A DNA stretch of 63,537 bases from Burkholderiales bacterium UBA2647 (GCA_002359635.1 DENJ01000058.1:19264-82800); one strand, 5' to 3'; shown: positions 41,393-50,406, numbered from the stretch's first letter. Program-made: numbers and translations. The notes: a model not told the origin generated them from the sequence alone.

Positions 41393-43588
41393 ATGAATGC
41401 ATCGGTTTTAATCAGTGAAGTGGGACCGCGCGATGGGCTTCAGTCGGTCAAGGCTTTCATGCCGACGATCGATAAAATCGCCTGGATTACTGCGCTTCAT
41501 GCTGCAGGTGTTCAAGAAATCGAGGTGAGCTCCTTTGTGCCTGCGCGTTTGTTGCCTCAACTTGCCGACGCTACCGAAGTGGTTCAACACGCGCTCAAGC
41601 TACCTGGCCTCACGGTCATGGCCTTGGTGCCCAACCTGAAGGGTGCGCAGGCTGCAATTGCCGCGGGCGTACACAAGCTGACGATCCCGGTGTCCGCAAG
41701 CCAGGCGCATGCCATGGCCAATGTGCGCAAATCACGTGAACAAATGATCGCGGAGGTGGCTCAGATTGTTGCCTACCGCAATGCCCATGCGCCAGGCGTT
41801 CATATTGAAGCGAACGTGGCCACAGCTTTTGGTTGCACGATACAGGGCGAGGTGCCCGAAGACGAGGTGCTCGAGCTTGCTTGTGCGCTTGCGGCCTGCG
41901 GCGCCGATGAAACGGGACTCTCAGATACCACCGGTTATGCAAACCCGGCGCAAATTCGCAGGCTCTTTCGCCGTGTTCGTGAGGCCATTGGCGTCAAGAC
42001 TGGCGCTGCACATTTGCACAACACCCGAGGGCTTGGTTTGGCCAATTGTTTGGCGGCTTTTGAGGAGGGCGTTCGTACCTTTGACAGTTCCATGGCAGGT
42101 CTTGGTGGATGCCCTTATGCCCCGGGTGCTTCAGGCAATGTGGTTACCGAGGACCTTGTTTTCATGTTCGAGTCGATGGGCGTAAGAACCGGCATTGATC
42201 TGAACCGTTTAATGGCTGCGCGTGAAGCGCTAAAACGAGGGCTTCCCGGCGAACCACTCTACGGCATGCTTCCTGAAGCTGGCTTGCCGAAGCATTTCGT
42301 CGCGGCTTCGACAAAAGATATAAGCTTAAGCCCGGGCCGATCGCGCAAGGCGGGCAATGAAACAAGAACCGCTGATGGCGCTGGCCATGATCTGCCACTT
42401 GCCGGCATCAGGGTACTCGAACTTTCACACATGGTCATGGGCCCAAGCTGCGGGCTTGTGCTTGCCGATCTCGGTGCTGAAGTGATCAAGCTTGAGCCGA
42501 TCGAAGGTGATAGCACACGCAAACTCATCGGTTCAGGGGCAGGCTTTTTCCCCTTGTTTAACCGTAATAAGAAAAGCATCGCTGTGAATCTCAAGAGCGA
42601 TAAAGGTCTCGAGATTGTTGAAGCGCTCTTAAGCAGTGCAGACGTCTTGATTGAAAACTTCAAGCAAGGCACCCTCGATAAATTCTCACTCGGAGCCGCG
42701 CAAGTTCGCGCACGTCACCCGCAGCTCATCTATGCAAGCTTAAAAGGCTTTTTGCCGGGTCCTTATCAGCACCGAACCGCGCTCGATGAGGTTGTGCAGA
42801 TGATGGGGGGACTCGCCTACATGACAGGGCGAAAAGGCGACCCTTTACGTGCCGGTTCAAGTGTTAACGACATTATGGGTGGTATGTTCGCTGCCATTGC
42901 GATTCTTGCCGCCCTGCGTGAGCGCGAAAACAAGGGCATCGGACAGCATGTGCAGTCTGCCTTGTTTGAAAACAATGTCTTCCTGGTCGCACAGCATATG
43001 ATGCAGTTTTCGATGACCGGCAAGCCCGCTGCACCCATGCCCCATCGAATTGCTGCCTGGGGCATCTACGATGTATTCACAGTGCGCGACCAGGAGCAGA
43101 TCTTTTTGGCCGTGGTCAGCGATACCCAGTGGCAAATCTTCTGTGAATCCTTTGGGTTTGACCGCTTGTATCAGGATCCAGCATTTAGAACCAATAACGA
43201 CCGTGTTCAGCAGCGCGAACGCCTGATACCCATACTTCGCGACGCTTTCAGTCGATATTCGGCAGGCGAACTTGCTCAACGATTTGAAGCCTCAGGACTT
43301 CCCTTCGCACCGATTGAGAAACCCGAGCATTTGCTGAAGGATCGCCATCTTCTCGACTCGGGCGGCTTGGTGCCGATGCAATTGCCCGATGGACGTGCTG
43401 CCCAAACCGTTCTATTGCCGATTACCATGAATGACAGGCGTCTCGGGCTGCGAGCGGATCCACCCCGCTTGGGTATGGATGGTCCTGAGTTGATGCGTGG
43501 GCTCGGTTACGAGTTTTCAACGATCGAAGCATTTCGCCGTGAAGGGGTGATATTCGCCACACCCAGTGCTTCCAGCAATCCGTCCTAG
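41393..43588 (+). CDS. Fused HMG-CoA-lyase-like / CaiB-BaiF family III CoA-transferase
   Basis: 731 aa single frame. Residues about 1-305 are an HMG-CoA-lyase-type TIM barrel: EVGPRDGLQ (Arg13, Asp14), metal His207 and His209 in AHLHN, and the active-site cysteine Cys240 in GGCPYAPGASGN. A linker of about 25 polar residues (308-333) follows. Residues about 335-731 are a family III CoA transferase with VLELSHMVMGP, GAEVIKLEP and the likely catalytic Asp465 in ALDEVVQ. One chain could thus load CoA onto a 3-hydroxy acid and then cleave the C-C bond. The two activities are normally separate proteins. No frameshift or second start is needed. Its stop shares CTAG with the convergent DUF1330 gene. 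Confidence 0.9.
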   Translation: MNASVLISEVGPRDGLQSVKAFMPTIDKIAWITALHAAGVQEIEVSSFVPARLLPQLADATEVVQHALKLPGLTVMALVPNLKGAQAAIAAGVHKLTIPVSASQAHAMANVRKSREQMIAEVAQIVAYRNAHAPGVHIEANVATAFGCTIQGEVPEDEVLELACALAACGADETGLSDTTGYANPAQIRRLFRRVREAIGVKTGAAHLHNTRGLGLANCLAAFEEGVRTFDSSMAGLGGCPYAPGASGNVVTEDLVFMFESMGVRTGIDLNRLMAAREALKRGLPGEPLYGMLPEAGLPKHFVAASTKDISLSPGRSRKAGNETRTADGAGHDLPLAGIRVLELSHMVMGPSCGLVLADLGAEVIKLEPIEGDSTRKLIGSGAGFFPLFNRNKKSIAVNLKSDKGLEIVEALLSSADVLIENFKQGTLDKFSLGAAQVRARHPQLIYASLKGFLPGPYQHRTALDEVVQMMGGLAYMTGRKGDPLRAGSSVNDIMGGMFAAIAILAALRERENKGIGQHVQSALFENNVFLVAQHMMQFSMTGKPAAPMPHRIAAWGIYDVFTVRDQEQIFLAVVSDTQWQIFCESFGFDRLYQDPAFRTNNDRVQQRERLIPILRDAFSRYSAGELAQRFEASGLPFAPIEKPEHLLKDRHLLDSGGLVPMQLPDGRAAQTVLLPITMNDRRLGLRADPPRLGMDGPELMRGLGYEFSTIEAFRREGVIFATPSASSNPS

Positions 43589-43878
43589 CTTAAGCCTTCA
43601 ACAATCACATTTTCAACAATGCCTGCGCCAGCGCGGCGAAAGCTTGCAGCCTCAACATAGGCTTTCGACTCAAAGCAGGCAACGGCGCGCTCCATGCTGG
43701 GAAATTCGATCACGACAAATCGGGTGAAATTTTCTGGTCCTTCCATAATCCGAAAGGGTCCACCTCGCGCAAGGATTTTGCCGCCAAAGCTCGCAATGAT
43801 TTCAGGAACAAGATCGGTATACTTCTTGTATTCAACGGGATCGTCGATACGTGAACGAGCTATCCAGTAAGCTGGCAT
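43585..43878 (-). CDS. DUF1330-family protein
   Basis: 97 aa, full length for this ferredoxin-like (dimeric alpha-beta barrel) family. PAYWIARSRIDDP at the N-terminus, ILARGGPFRIMEGP in the middle and FVVIEFPSMERAVACFES near residue 65 are characteristic. The biochemical function of the family is not known, though members often accompany catabolic genes. It is single on its strand, with its stop overlapping that of the fusion gene and the quinone oxidoreductase 43 bp upstream. Confidence 0.87.
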   Translation of the reverse strand: MPAYWIARSRIDDPVEYKKYTDLVPEIIASFGGKILARGGPFRIMEGPENFTRFVVIEFPSMERAVACFESKAYVEAASFRRAGAGIVENVIVEGLS

Positions 43879-43921
43879 GGTGTGCCTCCTATCGATGAAA
43901 CACTCGAGGTGACAATCCCGA

Positions 43922-44902
43922 TCAGGGCGTTATCAAACACGATCCTGCGGTTCTACCCGATTCGAGATCATGGTGTGCTTGAACAACCTGTTCAAGCTTG
44001 TAATCTGACCCGCGATGCACGCGGAGCTGCCCGTCGAGCAGCATGCTGAAAACCGCGCCCGCACTGTCAAGCAATTCTTGTCTCGATGCGGTGTAGGTCA
44101 CAAGCGTGGGTCGGGTAAAGTAGAGCGAACCTAGTTTTTGCAATTGCGCCGCCTCAACAGCTGGTGGTGCACCTGTTGTCGTGCCGAAGGATACGAAGGT
44201 TCCCCTCGGTTTGAGCGCGTGGATGGAGGTTTCAAAACTAGCCTTGCCAACCGAATCGTAGACAACATCGACGCCCCTGCCGCCGCTCAATTCGCGGATG
44301 CGTGCTGCAAGGTCCTCACGACTGCGATCGATCACATGGCTGTAGCCATTTGCTCGAGCAAGCGCGCATTTTTCCTCGCCGTGAGCAACGCCAATCATCG
44401 TTGCCCCAAGATGGTGTCCCCATTGGCCAGCGAGTAAGCCAACGCCACCGGCTGCGGCGTAGACAAGTGCGATCTTTCCAGGGCCAAGCGGGACACATCG
44501 ATTGAGCAAATATTCGACGGTCATACCCTTCAACAACACCCGTGCTGCATCGCCCAGATCAAGCCTGTCGTCAAGCCTGATCAATCGGTCGCAGGGCATG
44601 ATCCGGTGCGAGGCGTAAGCGCCTGGCGCACCACCGGCATAGGCAACCCTATCGCCAGGTTTCACGTCTTCGACACCATCACCACAAGCGATCACGACGC
44701 CAGCAGCCTCGGTACCCAGGCCTGACGGCAGGGTTAGCGGATAAAAACCGGAACGGTGATAGACGTCCTGATAATTTAAACCGATCGCGCTTTGTTCAAT
44801 GAGTACTTGACCGGGGCCAGGCGCAGCAATGTCGATTTGCTCGACCATCATCTCCTCGGGCGCTCCCTGCTGCTTGATACTCACCGCATGTGCGTTAGTC
44901 AT
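43922..44902 (-). CDS. Quinone oxidoreductase (zinc-independent MDR family, Qor-like)
   Basis: 326 aa from the ATG at 44902, chosen because GGAGG lies about 9 bp upstream; an in-frame start at 44929 would add nine residues. MDR fold without the catalytic zinc cysteines: GLNYQDVYHRSGFYP near 45, YAAAGGVGLLAGQWG nucleotide-binding motif near 145, and GGRGVDVVYDSVG near 210. Such enzymes reduce quinones or activated alkenes with NADPH. It is divergent from the TRAP operon beginning at 45068. It could be part of a unit with the DUF1330 gene downstream. Confidence 0.9.
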   Translation of the reverse strand: MTNAHAVSIKQQGAPEEMMVEQIDIAAPGPGQVLIEQSAIGLNYQDVYHRSGFYPLTLPSGLGTEAAGVVIACGDGVEDVKPGDRVAYAGGAPGAYASHRIMPCDRLIRLDDRLDLGDAARVLLKGMTVEYLLNRCVPLGPGKIALVYAAAGGVGLLAGQWGHHLGATMIGVAHGEEKCALARANGYSHVIDRSREDLAARIRELSGGRGVDVVYDSVGKASFETSIHALKPRGTFVSFGTTTGAPPAVEAAQLQKLGSLYFTRPTLVTYTASRQELLDSAGAVFSMLLDGQLRVHRGSDYKLEQVVQAHHDLESGRTAGSCLITP

Positions 44903-45067
44903 GGCCAAACTCCTCCGATGTTGTTCCACAATGAATAGGCGAACAGCTGGCTTAACTCAGAAAACCGCTAAAGAAGAGCGACAAAGTCCGAAGAAGCCTG
45001 CACAGCCCAGCAGTTGCAATCTACACTAAGCGGCATGTTTCACCCGTAAATAATTTATCAGGAGACG

Positions 45068-46234
45068 ATGATGACGCTGAATTCGACCAGACAGCTGCGG
45101 CAGGCCCCGACTGATCGGAACCCGATTCGAGTTCCAAGCGCCCAGGCGGGTCGTTCGGACTCGATGCAAAAGCCAGGCATCCTTGCCGCCATGATCACCG
45201 TGTGCGCTGGCCTACTCCTAGGCGGTTTGGCACAGGCTGAAACGATCCGCTTGCGAATTGCCTCGGGACACCCATCGGCAAACGCTTACGTGAACCTCAT
45301 GCAGAACTTCTTTGTTCCGGAGGTAACTCGACGAGTCAAGGATAGGACGTCACATACGATTGAGTTCGTTGAAGGTTACGGCGGTTCGATGGTCAAGGTG
45401 GCCGATACACTCGAAGGCGTACAGTCCGGCATTGTGGACATTGGTGGTTATTGTTTTTGTTTTGAACCTTCTAACCTACCGTTACACGCTTTTCAGGTTA
45501 TGCTCCCCTTTGGCACCATGGATCCTGTTACCAGCGTAAAAATGGCGCGCGCGGTTTACGACAAAGTTCCTTTCATGACCAAGGTCTTTGAGGACAAATA
45601 TAACCAGGTGTTACTCGCCCTTATCGCTGACAATGGCTACAACTTGGGTACTAACTTCGAGTGGAACAATGTCGCTGACCTTAAGGGGCGAAAGCTCGCT
45701 GGGGCCGGTTTAAATCTCAAATGGCTTGAGTACGCTGGCGCGGTGCCTGTGCAATCTTCACTACCAGAGGCTTACACCGCGATGCAAACGGGCGTTTATC
45801 AAGGATGGATTATGTTTCCCTCGGGCTGGGTCAACTTCAAACTGTACGAACAGGGTAAGTACTACACCGAAATTGGTTTTGGCGCGATTACCTGGCATGG
45901 CCTAACGATGAATCGCGCGAGGCTAAACCGCTTGCCGAAAGAAGTCCAGGCCATCATCGCAGAAGTCTCAAAAGAGTATGAGGCAAAGACAGGAACGGTT
46001 AATAAGGAAAACTATCCGCAACAACTCAACCAAATCAAGAGTCTTGGCGGTACGGTCAGGAGCCTTCCTGATTCGGTACGTGTGGATTGGGCCAATTCGC
46101 TGCGCGCTTGGCCTCAGGAGCGAGCAACTGAACTCGACAAAATGGGACTGCCCGCCACACAGGTCCTGAAATTGGCGCTTGAGGAAGCCGAAAAATTGGG
46201 TCACAAGTGGCCGGTTCGGTACGCGATTAAGTAG
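45068..46234 (+). CDS. TRAP transporter substrate-binding protein (DctP family)
   Basis: 388 aa. GGAG precedes ATG codons at 45068 and 45071. An unusually long polar N-terminal stretch of about 33 residues precedes the hydrophobic signal segment (ILAAMITVCAGLLLGGLAQA), so an internal ATG at 45164 is a reasonable alternative start. The mature receptor begins ETIRLRIASGHPS and shows the DctP features KGRKLAGAGLNLKW near residue 215 and a late PQERATELDKMGLP helix. It captures an organic acid or similar solute in the periplasm for the DctQM membrane pair downstream. Confidence 0.9.
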   Translation: MMTLNSTRQLRQAPTDRNPIRVPSAQAGRSDSMQKPGILAAMITVCAGLLLGGLAQAETIRLRIASGHPSANAYVNLMQNFFVPEVTRRVKDRTSHTIEFVEGYGGSMVKVADTLEGVQSGIVDIGGYCFCFEPSNLPLHAFQVMLPFGTMDPVTSVKMARAVYDKVPFMTKVFEDKYNQVLLALIADNGYNLGTNFEWNNVADLKGRKLAGAGLNLKWLEYAGAVPVQSSLPEAYTAMQTGVYQGWIMFPSGWVNFKLYEQGKYYTEIGFGAITWHGLTMNRARLNRLPKEVQAIIAEVSKEYEAKTGTVNKENYPQQLNQIKSLGGTVRSLPDSVRVDWANSLRAWPQERATELDKMGLPATQVLKLALEEAEKLGHKWPVRYAIK

Positions 46235-46302
46235 GCCTTGTTATTCGAAGCCTCAGCGATTGCTGATTGAACCGGATACCCGGGACCGACGCAAGGCTAA
46301 GG

Positions 46303-46818
46303 ATGTTGATTCGGCTTAATGATTTTTTGGCCAGGGCGATGCTGGTGCTGGCGGCACTCCTGGCGTTTGCCTTGAGCTTTTTGGTTGTGGCCGACGTGCT
46401 TGGGCGTGACATCTGGTTGAGTCCTGTTAAGGGAACCAAAGAGATAGTCGAGATCTCGATCGTGATCATTTGTTTTCTTCAAGCCTCCCATGCTGTGCGG
46501 TCTGGCTCAATGATCCGGGTTGATGTGGTGCTTGAGCTTTGTCCTTTGTGGCTAAGACGTGCTCTGATGGTGCTTGGCTACCTGGCAGGCGCGGCTTTTT
46601 TTGCGCTGATTGCCTGGGGTAGCGTCGATGGCGCCATCCATGCCTGGGTTTCCAATGAGTTTGAAGGCGAGGGCGCTTTGAGGATACCGGTATGGCCCGC
46701 GCGTTTTGTGATCGTTGCTTCCAGTATTTTAGTAACGATCCAATATTTAATCGCTGCGCTTTCAGTCTTTGAGATCTTTGGCCTTCGAGAGGAAGCGGGC
46801 GAGGTTCCGCATGTTTAA
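46303..46818 (+). CDS. TRAP transporter small permease (DctQ family)
   Basis: 171 aa from the ATG at 46303; a TTG at 46267 would add 12 residues. Four hydrophobic helices are visible (about 14-36, 50-68, 90-112 and 130-150), the standard DctQ topology. VVADVLGRDIW in the first part and SGSMIRVDVVLE after helix two are family-typical. It forms the membrane complex with the large permease, whose start overlaps by 8 bp. Confidence 0.9.
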   Translation: MLIRLNDFLARAMLVLAALLAFALSFLVVADVLGRDIWLSPVKGTKEIVEISIVIICFLQASHAVRSGSMIRVDVVLELCPLWLRRALMVLGYLAGAAFFALIAWGSVDGAIHAWVSNEFEGEGALRIPVWPARFVIVASSILVTIQYLIAALSVFEIFGLREEAGEVPHV

Positions 46819-48184
46819 CGGGACCGAGATGTTTCTTGTGGTCGGCGCGCTTTTGCTTCTGACGCTATGTGGCGTTCACATTGCAATTGCACTTGGGTTC
46901 ACCGCAGCTTTTGGGATTTATCTGATGCAGGGCGACCTCGAGGTCGTGAAGCAGTTTGTCTCGAATACCGCTTACGAAGCCTTGCGCGACTATGTTTTTG
47001 CCGTGATTCCCTTATTTATGCTGATGGGCGAATTTTTAGCCCGCTGCGGCGCAGCACGTGATGTCTTCGCGCTTGTAAATCGCGTCTTGGGTCGTTTGCC
47101 AGGCCGGTTGGGAATAGCCACCATCTTTGCCAACGCTGTTTTCGCCTTCGTCACCGGCGTCAGTATCGCTGCTGCGGCTGCCTTCTCAAGGATTGCCTAC
47201 CCGGAGATGCGCAGGCATGGCTATGAACGGGGATTCGCGCTTGGATGTGTTGCTGGGTCGGCTTGCCTTGGCATGTTGATTCCGCCGAGCGTGCTCATGA
47301 TTGTTTGGGGCATTCTTACCGAACAATCGATTGGCCGGCTTTTTCTTGCAGGCATTGTTCCTGGGATCTTGTTGGTGATTTATTACTGTGCCTACGTGTT
47401 TTTTGTTGCATTGACCAATCCGGCACGCCTTGGGGAAGGCGTGCCGCGAAGTGAGCAAGCGCAGGCCGTCACCGGAAAAAGCGGCGAGCCCTCAGGAGCT
47501 GAGGGTGTTTCGATTCGTATGGCAACTTGGAGCACCTTGCTCGTGCTTGCACTCGTGGTTGGGACGCTTGGGGGTATCTGGCTTGGAGCCTTCACGCCGA
47601 CTGAAGGGGCTGGCGTAGGCGCAGTCGGTTCTATGATTGTTGCGGTATTACGAGGCCTGCGCCTTCGCGGGTTGATGGAGGTCATTGTTTCGGTCGGTCG
47701 AACCTCTGCGCCGCTACTCTTGCTACTCATTACTGCGCAGCTCTATTCGAGGGTACTCTCGATGACAGGTATCACTGCAGCCGCAAAGGATCTTTTTGTG
47801 AATTCAGGACTATCCCCCGGGATGATCTTATTGATCATGGTGGGTATATGGTTTGTACTCGGTTGTCTAATCGATTCAATTTCAATCATTTTGCTTACCG
47901 TGCCAGTGTTTGCACCTGTTGCACAAGCGGTTGGCTTTGATCCCCTCGCCTTCGCAATCATGGGGATTATTGCTATCGAAACTGGATTACTCACGCCACC
48001 TTTTGGCATTCTTGTTTTTACCGTGCGAGCAGCCTTGCCACAGGAAAAAATCCCGCTCGACGAGATTTTCCGAAACGCAATTCCCTACTGGATTTGCCTA
48101 CTCGTGCTCGTGATAAGTCTTGGAATTTGGCCTCAACTTGCCACTTGGCTGCCAGCGGTCGTATTTGCGAGCAAGGCGGGATAA
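46811..48184 (+). CDS. TRAP transporter large permease (DctM family)
   Basis: 457 aa from the ATG at 46811, overlapping the DctQ stop by 8 bp. About 12 membrane helices. Family markers: YVFAVIPLFMLMGEFLARCG near residue 55, GVSIAAAAAFSRIAYPEM near 115, CVAGSACLGMLIPPSVLMIV near 145, and FTPTEGAGVGAVGSMIVA near 260. It couples solute import to the ion gradient. A hydrophilic loop of about 30 residues near 210-240 is slightly longer than usual. With the upstream DctP and DctQ it makes a complete system; the substrate is unknown. Confidence 0.93.
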   Translation: MFNGTEMFLVVGALLLLTLCGVHIAIALGFTAAFGIYLMQGDLEVVKQFVSNTAYEALRDYVFAVIPLFMLMGEFLARCGAARDVFALVNRVLGRLPGRLGIATIFANAVFAFVTGVSIAAAAAFSRIAYPEMRRHGYERGFALGCVAGSACLGMLIPPSVLMIVWGILTEQSIGRLFLAGIVPGILLVIYYCAYVFFVALTNPARLGEGVPRSEQAQAVTGKSGEPSGAEGVSIRMATWSTLLVLALVVGTLGGIWLGAFTPTEGAGVGAVGSMIVAVLRGLRLRGLMEVIVSVGRTSAPLLLLLITAQLYSRVLSMTGITAAAKDLFVNSGLSPGMILLIMVGIWFVLGCLIDSISIILLTVPVFAPVAQAVGFDPLAFAIMGIIAIETGLLTPPFGILVFTVRAALPQEKIPLDEIFRNAIPYWICLLVLVISLGIWPQLATWLPAVVFASKAG

Positions 48185-48204
48185 GCGCTTTTACAAAGCC
48201 CGGT

Positions 48205-48669
48205 TTAATCCATGAGTTGGCTTGCTTTTACGGGGGCTTCAATCCCATGACGAAGCGCCTCGTCGTTCGCAAAGTTCAGTTCGACCTTCACACCGTTGGG
48301 GTCGAAAAGAAAAAGTTGATAGAGCCCTTGGTCGCTGACCATCCGTTCGTTGAATGCGATGTTTTGTGCACGTAAATGCTTCATCATGCCGGGAAGGTCG
48401 CTACATCGGAAGGCCACATGATCTACCACGCCGGTACCCTGAGTTTCGGTCGACTGCTGACCAAGGTAGGCGAGGCGGTTTTGACTGACATTTGCACCAC
48501 CCTCAGTGAGGTGCAAGACGTCCCGATCGCCGAGGTAAAGCCATACGACCGGGAACTTGAAATCGGGGTGCCAGCCTTCCCGCATACCCAGGACATCGAC
48601 ATACCAATCCCTGGTGGCCTGTAATTTGGAGGTCTGGATCAGGAAGTGTTCTAAATGTTCAAGCGGCAT
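48205..48669 (-). CDS. VOC (glyoxalase/bleomycin-resistance/dioxygenase) family protein
   Basis: 154 aa from the ATG at 48669, with GGAG 5-6 bp upstream; upstream in-frame codons to 48708 are unlikely. Two beta-alpha-beta3 VOC modules: LEHFLIQTSKLQATRDWYVD at the start (motif RDWYVDVLGM) and VVDHVAFRCSDLPGMMKHLR in the second (motif VDHVAFRCSD), ending DPNGVKVELNF. Potential metal ligands are the His in LEHF, His in VDHVAF and Glu in KVELNF. It could be an extradiol-type dioxygenase, a glyoxalase or an epimerase. It converges on the TRAP operon and is divergent from the Gfo/Idh/MocA gene. Confidence 0.87.
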   Translation of the reverse strand: MPLEHLEHFLIQTSKLQATRDWYVDVLGMREGWHPDFKFPVVWLYLGDRDVLHLTEGGANVSQNRLAYLGQQSTETQGTGVVDHVAFRCSDLPGMMKHLRAQNIAFNERMVSDQGLYQLFLFDPNGVKVELNFANDEALRHGIEAPVKASQLMD

Positions 48670-48723
48670 CTCAACTCCTCGGTTCGCTTTGGCACTGCGC
48701 CTAGTCACAGCTCGCCAGTTAAA

Positions 48724-48757
48724 CCACGATTTGGCACGGATTGAGTGCCACGATTTG
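48724..48757. promoter_or_regulatory. Candidate operator: inverted repeat TGGCAC-N7-GTGCCA flanked by CCACGATTTG direct repeats
   Basis: The inverted repeat lies at 48732-48750, and CCACGATTTG occurs at 48724-48733 and 48748-48757. A further TTTGGCAC is at 48688-48695. All are in the 121-bp gap between the divergent VOC and oxidoreductase genes. The symmetry suggests binding of a dimeric regulator controlling one or both; which regulator is unknown. Confidence 0.45.
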
Positions 48758-48790
48758 CATGCATACCAATACTATGGAGGTTATCAAGAA

Positions 48791-49816
48791 ATGAAGCAAT
48801 TACGTGTCGGTGTCGTGGGCCTTGGATGGTGGGGGAAACTGATTGTGGACCAACTGCGCCAGTGTCCGAGCGTCACGGTGGTGGTCGCTACGGATCGCGT
48901 CCCTGAGCCGGGAAAACGTTTTGTCGCCGAACGGGGCATTGCCTGGGTTGATGACTACGACCATCTGCTGGCTATCGCGGGGATTGATGCAGTGATTCTC
49001 TGCACACCGCACGCCACCCACACCGGGCAGATTCTTCAGGCAGCCGAAAAGGGCAAGCATGTCTTTTGTGAAAAGCCGCTTGCCTTGCTCGCACAGGAGG
49101 CTCGCCTCAGTATCGAGGCGATGAAATCAAGAGGATTGACACTTGGCCTCGGGCATGAAAAGCGATTTGAACCACCTATCATTGAGGCACTCGCCAGGGT
49201 TCGTCGGGGCGATATCGGGATACCTCTGCAAATGGAGGCGAATTTTAATCAGGATAAGTTTCTGGGAATGAGCCAGAATAACTGGCGATTCGAGGAAACA
49301 GACGCACCGGCGGGACCGCTAACGGCGACAGGGATTCATCTCATTGATCTCGCGGTTGCTGTTCTTGGACGGGCCAAAGCAGTCACTGCGGCCTTGGGTC
49401 GATCCAGTGGTCAACTGCGGAACGGGGACACGCTCGGGATGCTGGTGGAATTTGAAAAGGGTGGGCATGCCTTGATTGGTGCCATGCTGGCCACCCCTTT
49501 TTCTGGTCGCTTCGCCCTCTATGGCAGCACCGGGTGGATCGATGTGCGCGATAACGCTCACCCGGAACATCCGCAGGGTTGGACGATGCGTATCTCCCGC
49601 CGAGGCTTCGCAGAAGAAGTGTTCAGTTTCCCAAGTCACCCCGCGGTTCGAGACAATCTTGAAGCCTTCGCTGCGAGTATTCTCGACGGGGCAGACTATC
49701 CGATTCCAACCGATGATATGGAGGCTAATGTTTCCATCCTTGAGGCAGTGGTAACGTCGACACGTATCGGGCAGCGCGTGCAAATCTTTTCGACGTCAAG
49801 GCCTCCTCAGCTTTGA
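48791..49816 (+). CDS. Gfo/Idh/MocA-family NAD(P)-dependent oxidoreductase
   Basis: 341 aa from the ATG at 48791, with GGAGG about 10 bp upstream; the frame is open back to 48557 but that part overlaps the VOC gene and its promoter. Rossmann motif VGVVGLGWWGKLIVD, the EKP motif in FCEKPLALLAQEA near residue 97, and the C-terminal beta-sheet domain with TGIHLIDLAVAVLG near 180. These enzymes oxidise sugars, inositols or related alcohols, and some act on aromatics such as phthalate. The last 10 bp overlap the convergent esterase gene. Substrate unknown. Confidence 0.91.
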   Translation: MKQLRVGVVGLGWWGKLIVDQLRQCPSVTVVVATDRVPEPGKRFVAERGIAWVDDYDHLLAIAGIDAVILCTPHATHTGQILQAAEKGKHVFCEKPLALLAQEARLSIEAMKSRGLTLGLGHEKRFEPPIIEALARVRRGDIGIPLQMEANFNQDKFLGMSQNNWRFEETDAPAGPLTATGIHLIDLAVAVLGRAKAVTAALGRSSGQLRNGDTLGMLVEFEKGGHALIGAMLATPFSGRFALYGSTGWIDVRDNAHPEHPQGWTMRISRRGFAEEVFSFPSHPAVRDNLEAFAASILDGADYPIPTDDMEANVSILEAVVTSTRIGQRVQIFSTSRPPQL

Positions 49817-50406
49817 GGGGCGTCAGGAAAGCCGGCAAAACTGAGGATCAGATCGATATGGTTTTCAAAGCCGCTAAAGCCGTGATCGCTACCTTCAACA
49901 ATCAATTGCCTGGCCCCTTCATAGCGCCTTTTCATATCACGCCAATCGATGATCTCATCACCCGTGGCGGCAAGTAAAAGGTAGCGTTCGGGTCGGCTTA
50001 GGCCAATCGATTCGATGGCCCTGAGTTCATCAACATCACCTGAGGTCCAGTGCAAATCAGCATCCGAGTGGTAGGCTTTTAAGGGACCAACATAGCTGGC
50101 GAGCTTCACCGAGGGATAAATCGCGGGATTGATCAACACGCAACGAGATCCTTGTTCTTCTGCCAGGTAATGCGCATAAAGACCACCGAGTGAAGACCCT
50201 ACCAATACATCTTGACTCCGGGGTTTATAACGTTCGCGAATTAAAGCTAAGCTCGCGTTTGGCGACATCGGCAATTGTGGGCAGCAAAAACGGTCGGCAA
50301 TCGACAGTTGCTCAAAGCGCTGCCTCAATTGCTTTGCCTTGCTTGACTCGGGTGAGGAGCGAAAGCCATGCAAGTAAATCAGTCGATGTGTGTCGCCGTG
50401 ATTCAT
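49807..50406 (-). CDS. YqiA/YcfP-family alpha/beta-hydrolase (esterase)
   Basis: 199 aa, typical of the YqiA family. It begins RLIYLHGFRSSPESSKA, has the nucleophile Ser in VGSSLGGLYAHYLAEE near residue 93, INPAIYPSVKL near 118, and the acid/His pair in ATGDEIIDW and EGSDHGFSGF. YqiA has been described as an esterase acting on short acyl or palmitoyl-CoA-type substrates. The start overlaps the upstream FrhB-like gene by ATGA. A house-keeping hydrolase is as likely as a pathway-specific role. Confidence 0.9.
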   Translation of the reverse strand: MNHGDTHRLIYLHGFRSSPESSKAKQLRQRFEQLSIADRFCCPQLPMSPNASLALIRERYKPRSQDVLVGSSLGGLYAHYLAEEQGSRCVLINPAIYPSVKLASYVGPLKAYHSDADLHWTSGDVDELRAIESIGLSRPERYLLLAATGDEIIDWRDMKRRYEGARQLIVEGSDHGFSGFENHIDLILSFAGFPDAPQS

